Position numbers and translations under genes: made by a program. A model generated the notes under the pieces. The model worked only from the letters and a program-made list of their open reading frames with translations. It did not search any database and was not told the origin of the DNA. A DNA stretch of 5,113 nt from Actinomycetota bacterium (GTDB lineage: Bacteria; Actinomycetota; Actinomycetes; S36-B12), in NCBI GenBank assembly GCA_009726075.1, contig WLND01000161.1:1-5113 (forward strand). The letters are read 5' to 3'. Below are positions 4,130-5,113 of the stretch, piece by piece; positions within the stretch are counted from its first letter, which is position 1, and each line of letters opens with the position of its first letter.

Positions 4130-5113
4130 CCGCCGTCCAAGATGTGCCGCTGAGCGCGGCAGGCAACCCGATCGGCTTCGGCAGCATGAAGCGCGTCGAA
4201 GATCAGCGCTTCGTCCGAGGCCAGGGCAACTACGTCGATGACGTGAACCTGCCCGGCATGCTCCACAGCGCAATCCTGCGCAGCCCGTGGGCCCACGCTC
4301 GCATCAAGTCCATCGACACCTCAGCAGCCCTCGCGCTGCCCGGCGTCGTCGCGGTGCTCACCGGCAAGGATCTCGAGGGCATCCCCCGTCCGTCGCTCCT
4401 CGGTGACAACTTCGCGTGGATGCCGACCCTGTCGTACGACACCCAGGCGGTGCTCGCCACCGACAAGGTGCGGTTCCAGGGCCAGGAGGTCGCCTACGTC
4501 ATCGCCGAGTCGCGCTACATCGCCAAGGACGCCGTCGAGCTCATCGACGTCGACTACGAGCCGCTCGAGCCGGTCATGGATGCCAAGCGCGCCATGGATC
4601 CCGGTGCGCCGGTCATCCGCGACGACAAGGGCCAGACCGATAACAGCATTACGGACGTCCACGGTCACAAGACCTGGGAGTCCGGAAATGCGATCGCGAC
4701 CAACGACGCCATCGCCCGGGCCGAGGCAGACCCCAACTGCGTCGTCGTGACGCAGGACGTCATGTACCCGCGCGTGCACCCGGCCCCGATGGAGACCTGC
4801 GGCTCGGTGGCGCACATGGACAAGGTCAGCGGCCAGCTCACGCTGTACACGACCAGTCAGGCACCGCACGCCCACCGCACGGTCTACGCGATGGTCGCCG
4901 GCCTCCCTGAGCAGAAGATCCGGGTCATCTCGCCGGACGTCGGCGGCGGCTTCGGCAACAAGGTCGGCGTCTACCCCGGCTACGTCCTGTCGATCCTCGG
5001 CTCGATCGTGACCGGCAAGCCGGTGAAGTGGATGGAGGACCGCGGCGAGAACCTCATGTCGACCTCCTTCGCCCGCGACTACCACATGACCGGCAAGATC
5101 GCGGCGACGCGAG
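4126..5113 (+). CDS. coxL: Aerobic CO dehydrogenase large (Mo-binding) subunit CoxL, N-terminal part
   Basis: The frame opens at ATG 4126 and stays open for 329 codons to the right edge; family members are about 800 residues, so well under half is visible. CoxL binds the Mo-Cu molybdopterin cytosine dinucleotide centre that oxidises CO to CO2. Visible family features are R-F-V-R-G-Q-G-N-Y-V-D-D (28-39), F-Q-G-Q-E-V-A-Y (117-124), P-R-V-H-P-A-P-M-E-T-C-G (215-226), T-S-Q-A-P-H (243-248) and D-V-G-G-G-F-G-N-K-V-G-V-Y-P-G-Y (271-286). Q245 probably corresponds to the conserved glutamine at the Mo site. The closing S-F-A-R-D-Y-H-M-T-G (314-323) is like form I (true CO-oxidising) CoxL. The decisive signature, A-Y-x-C-S-F-R with the copper-binding cysteine, lies beyond the window. 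Gene order coxM-S-L also fits form I. Confidence 0.95.
   Translation, partial: MTAVQDVPLSAAGNPIGFGSMKRVEDQRFVRGQGNYVDDVNLPGMLHSAILRSPWAHARIKSIDTSAALALPGVVAVLTGKDLEGIPRPSLLGDNFAWMPTLSYDTQAVLATDKVRFQGQEVAYVIAESRYIAKDAVELIDVDYEPLEPVMDAKRAMDPGAPVIRDDKGQTDNSITDVHGHKTWESGNAIATNDAIARAEADPNCVVVTQDVMYPRVHPAPMETCGSVAHMDKVSGQLTLYTTSQAPHAHRTVYAMVAGLPEQKIRVISPDVGGGFGNKVGVYPGYVLSILGSIVTGKPVKWMEDRGENLMSTSFARDYHMTGKIAATR

Noticed and set aside
4321..5085. 254-codon open frame on the minus strand across coxL
   Set aside because: It is antisense to CoxL, and its His/Arg/Asp/Val-rich composition is typical of reverse-frame translation of high-GC genes.
1..5113. tRNA, rRNA, CRISPR arrays, insertion sequences or a phage segment
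   Set aside because: I saw no cloverleaf, no regularly spaced repeats, no transposase or integrase motifs and no long terminal repeats. The window is almost fully filled by metabolic genes.

Overview
This window comes from a high-GC bacterium, most likely an actinomycete. The evidence is the strong G/C preference at third codon positions, GTG starts (moaD, coxS), the protein sequences, and the coxM-coxS-coxL gene order. I cannot name the genus from sequence alone. The window is a carbon monoxide oxidation locus: a molybdenum-dependent, aerobic CO dehydrogenase operon beside genes for its molybdopterin cofactor.

Layout. (1) Bases 1-123, minus strand: the N-terminus of an XdhC/CoxI-type protein that runs off the left edge. 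(2) Bases 124-215: a short divergent intergenic region with a 6-bp inverted repeat and a candidate moaE -10 box. (3) Bases 216-1636, plus strand: moaE and moaA, overlapping by ATGA. (4) Bases 1637-1683: a short convergent gap with weak hairpins. (5) Bases 1684-1938, minus strand: moaD, ending in the Gly-Gly tail. (6) Bases 1939-2090: a second divergent region with a perfect 6-bp inverted repeat, a CRP-like half-palindrome and the coxG ribosome binding site. (7) Bases 2091 to the right edge, plus strand: coxG, coxM, coxS and the first 329 codons of coxL.

How the genes work together. MoaA acts at the first step of pyranopterin synthesis from GTP. MoaD and MoaE form molybdopterin synthase, which adds the dithiolene sulfurs. 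XdhC/CoxI-type proteins handle or mature the finished cofactor for this enzyme family. CoxL binds the Mo/Cu cofactor site, CoxM binds FAD and CoxS carries two [2Fe-2S] clusters; together they oxidise CO. CoxG is a START/SRPBCC-fold protein with a C-terminal membrane helix that links the enzyme to the membrane and its quinone pool. moaC, moaB/mog and moeA are not in the window, and the active-site signature of CoxL lies beyond its right edge.

No RNA genes, CRISPR arrays, insertion sequences or other mobile elements were seen. The genes belong to known families. The less ordinary signals are in the intergenic regions: inverted repeats at the moaE and moaD promoters that share an ATCCGA/TCGGAT half-site, a hairpin across the moaE start codon, a CRP-like site before coxG, a 10-bp palindrome between coxG and coxM, and an A/T-rich 5' end of coxM with the only TTA codon I found.
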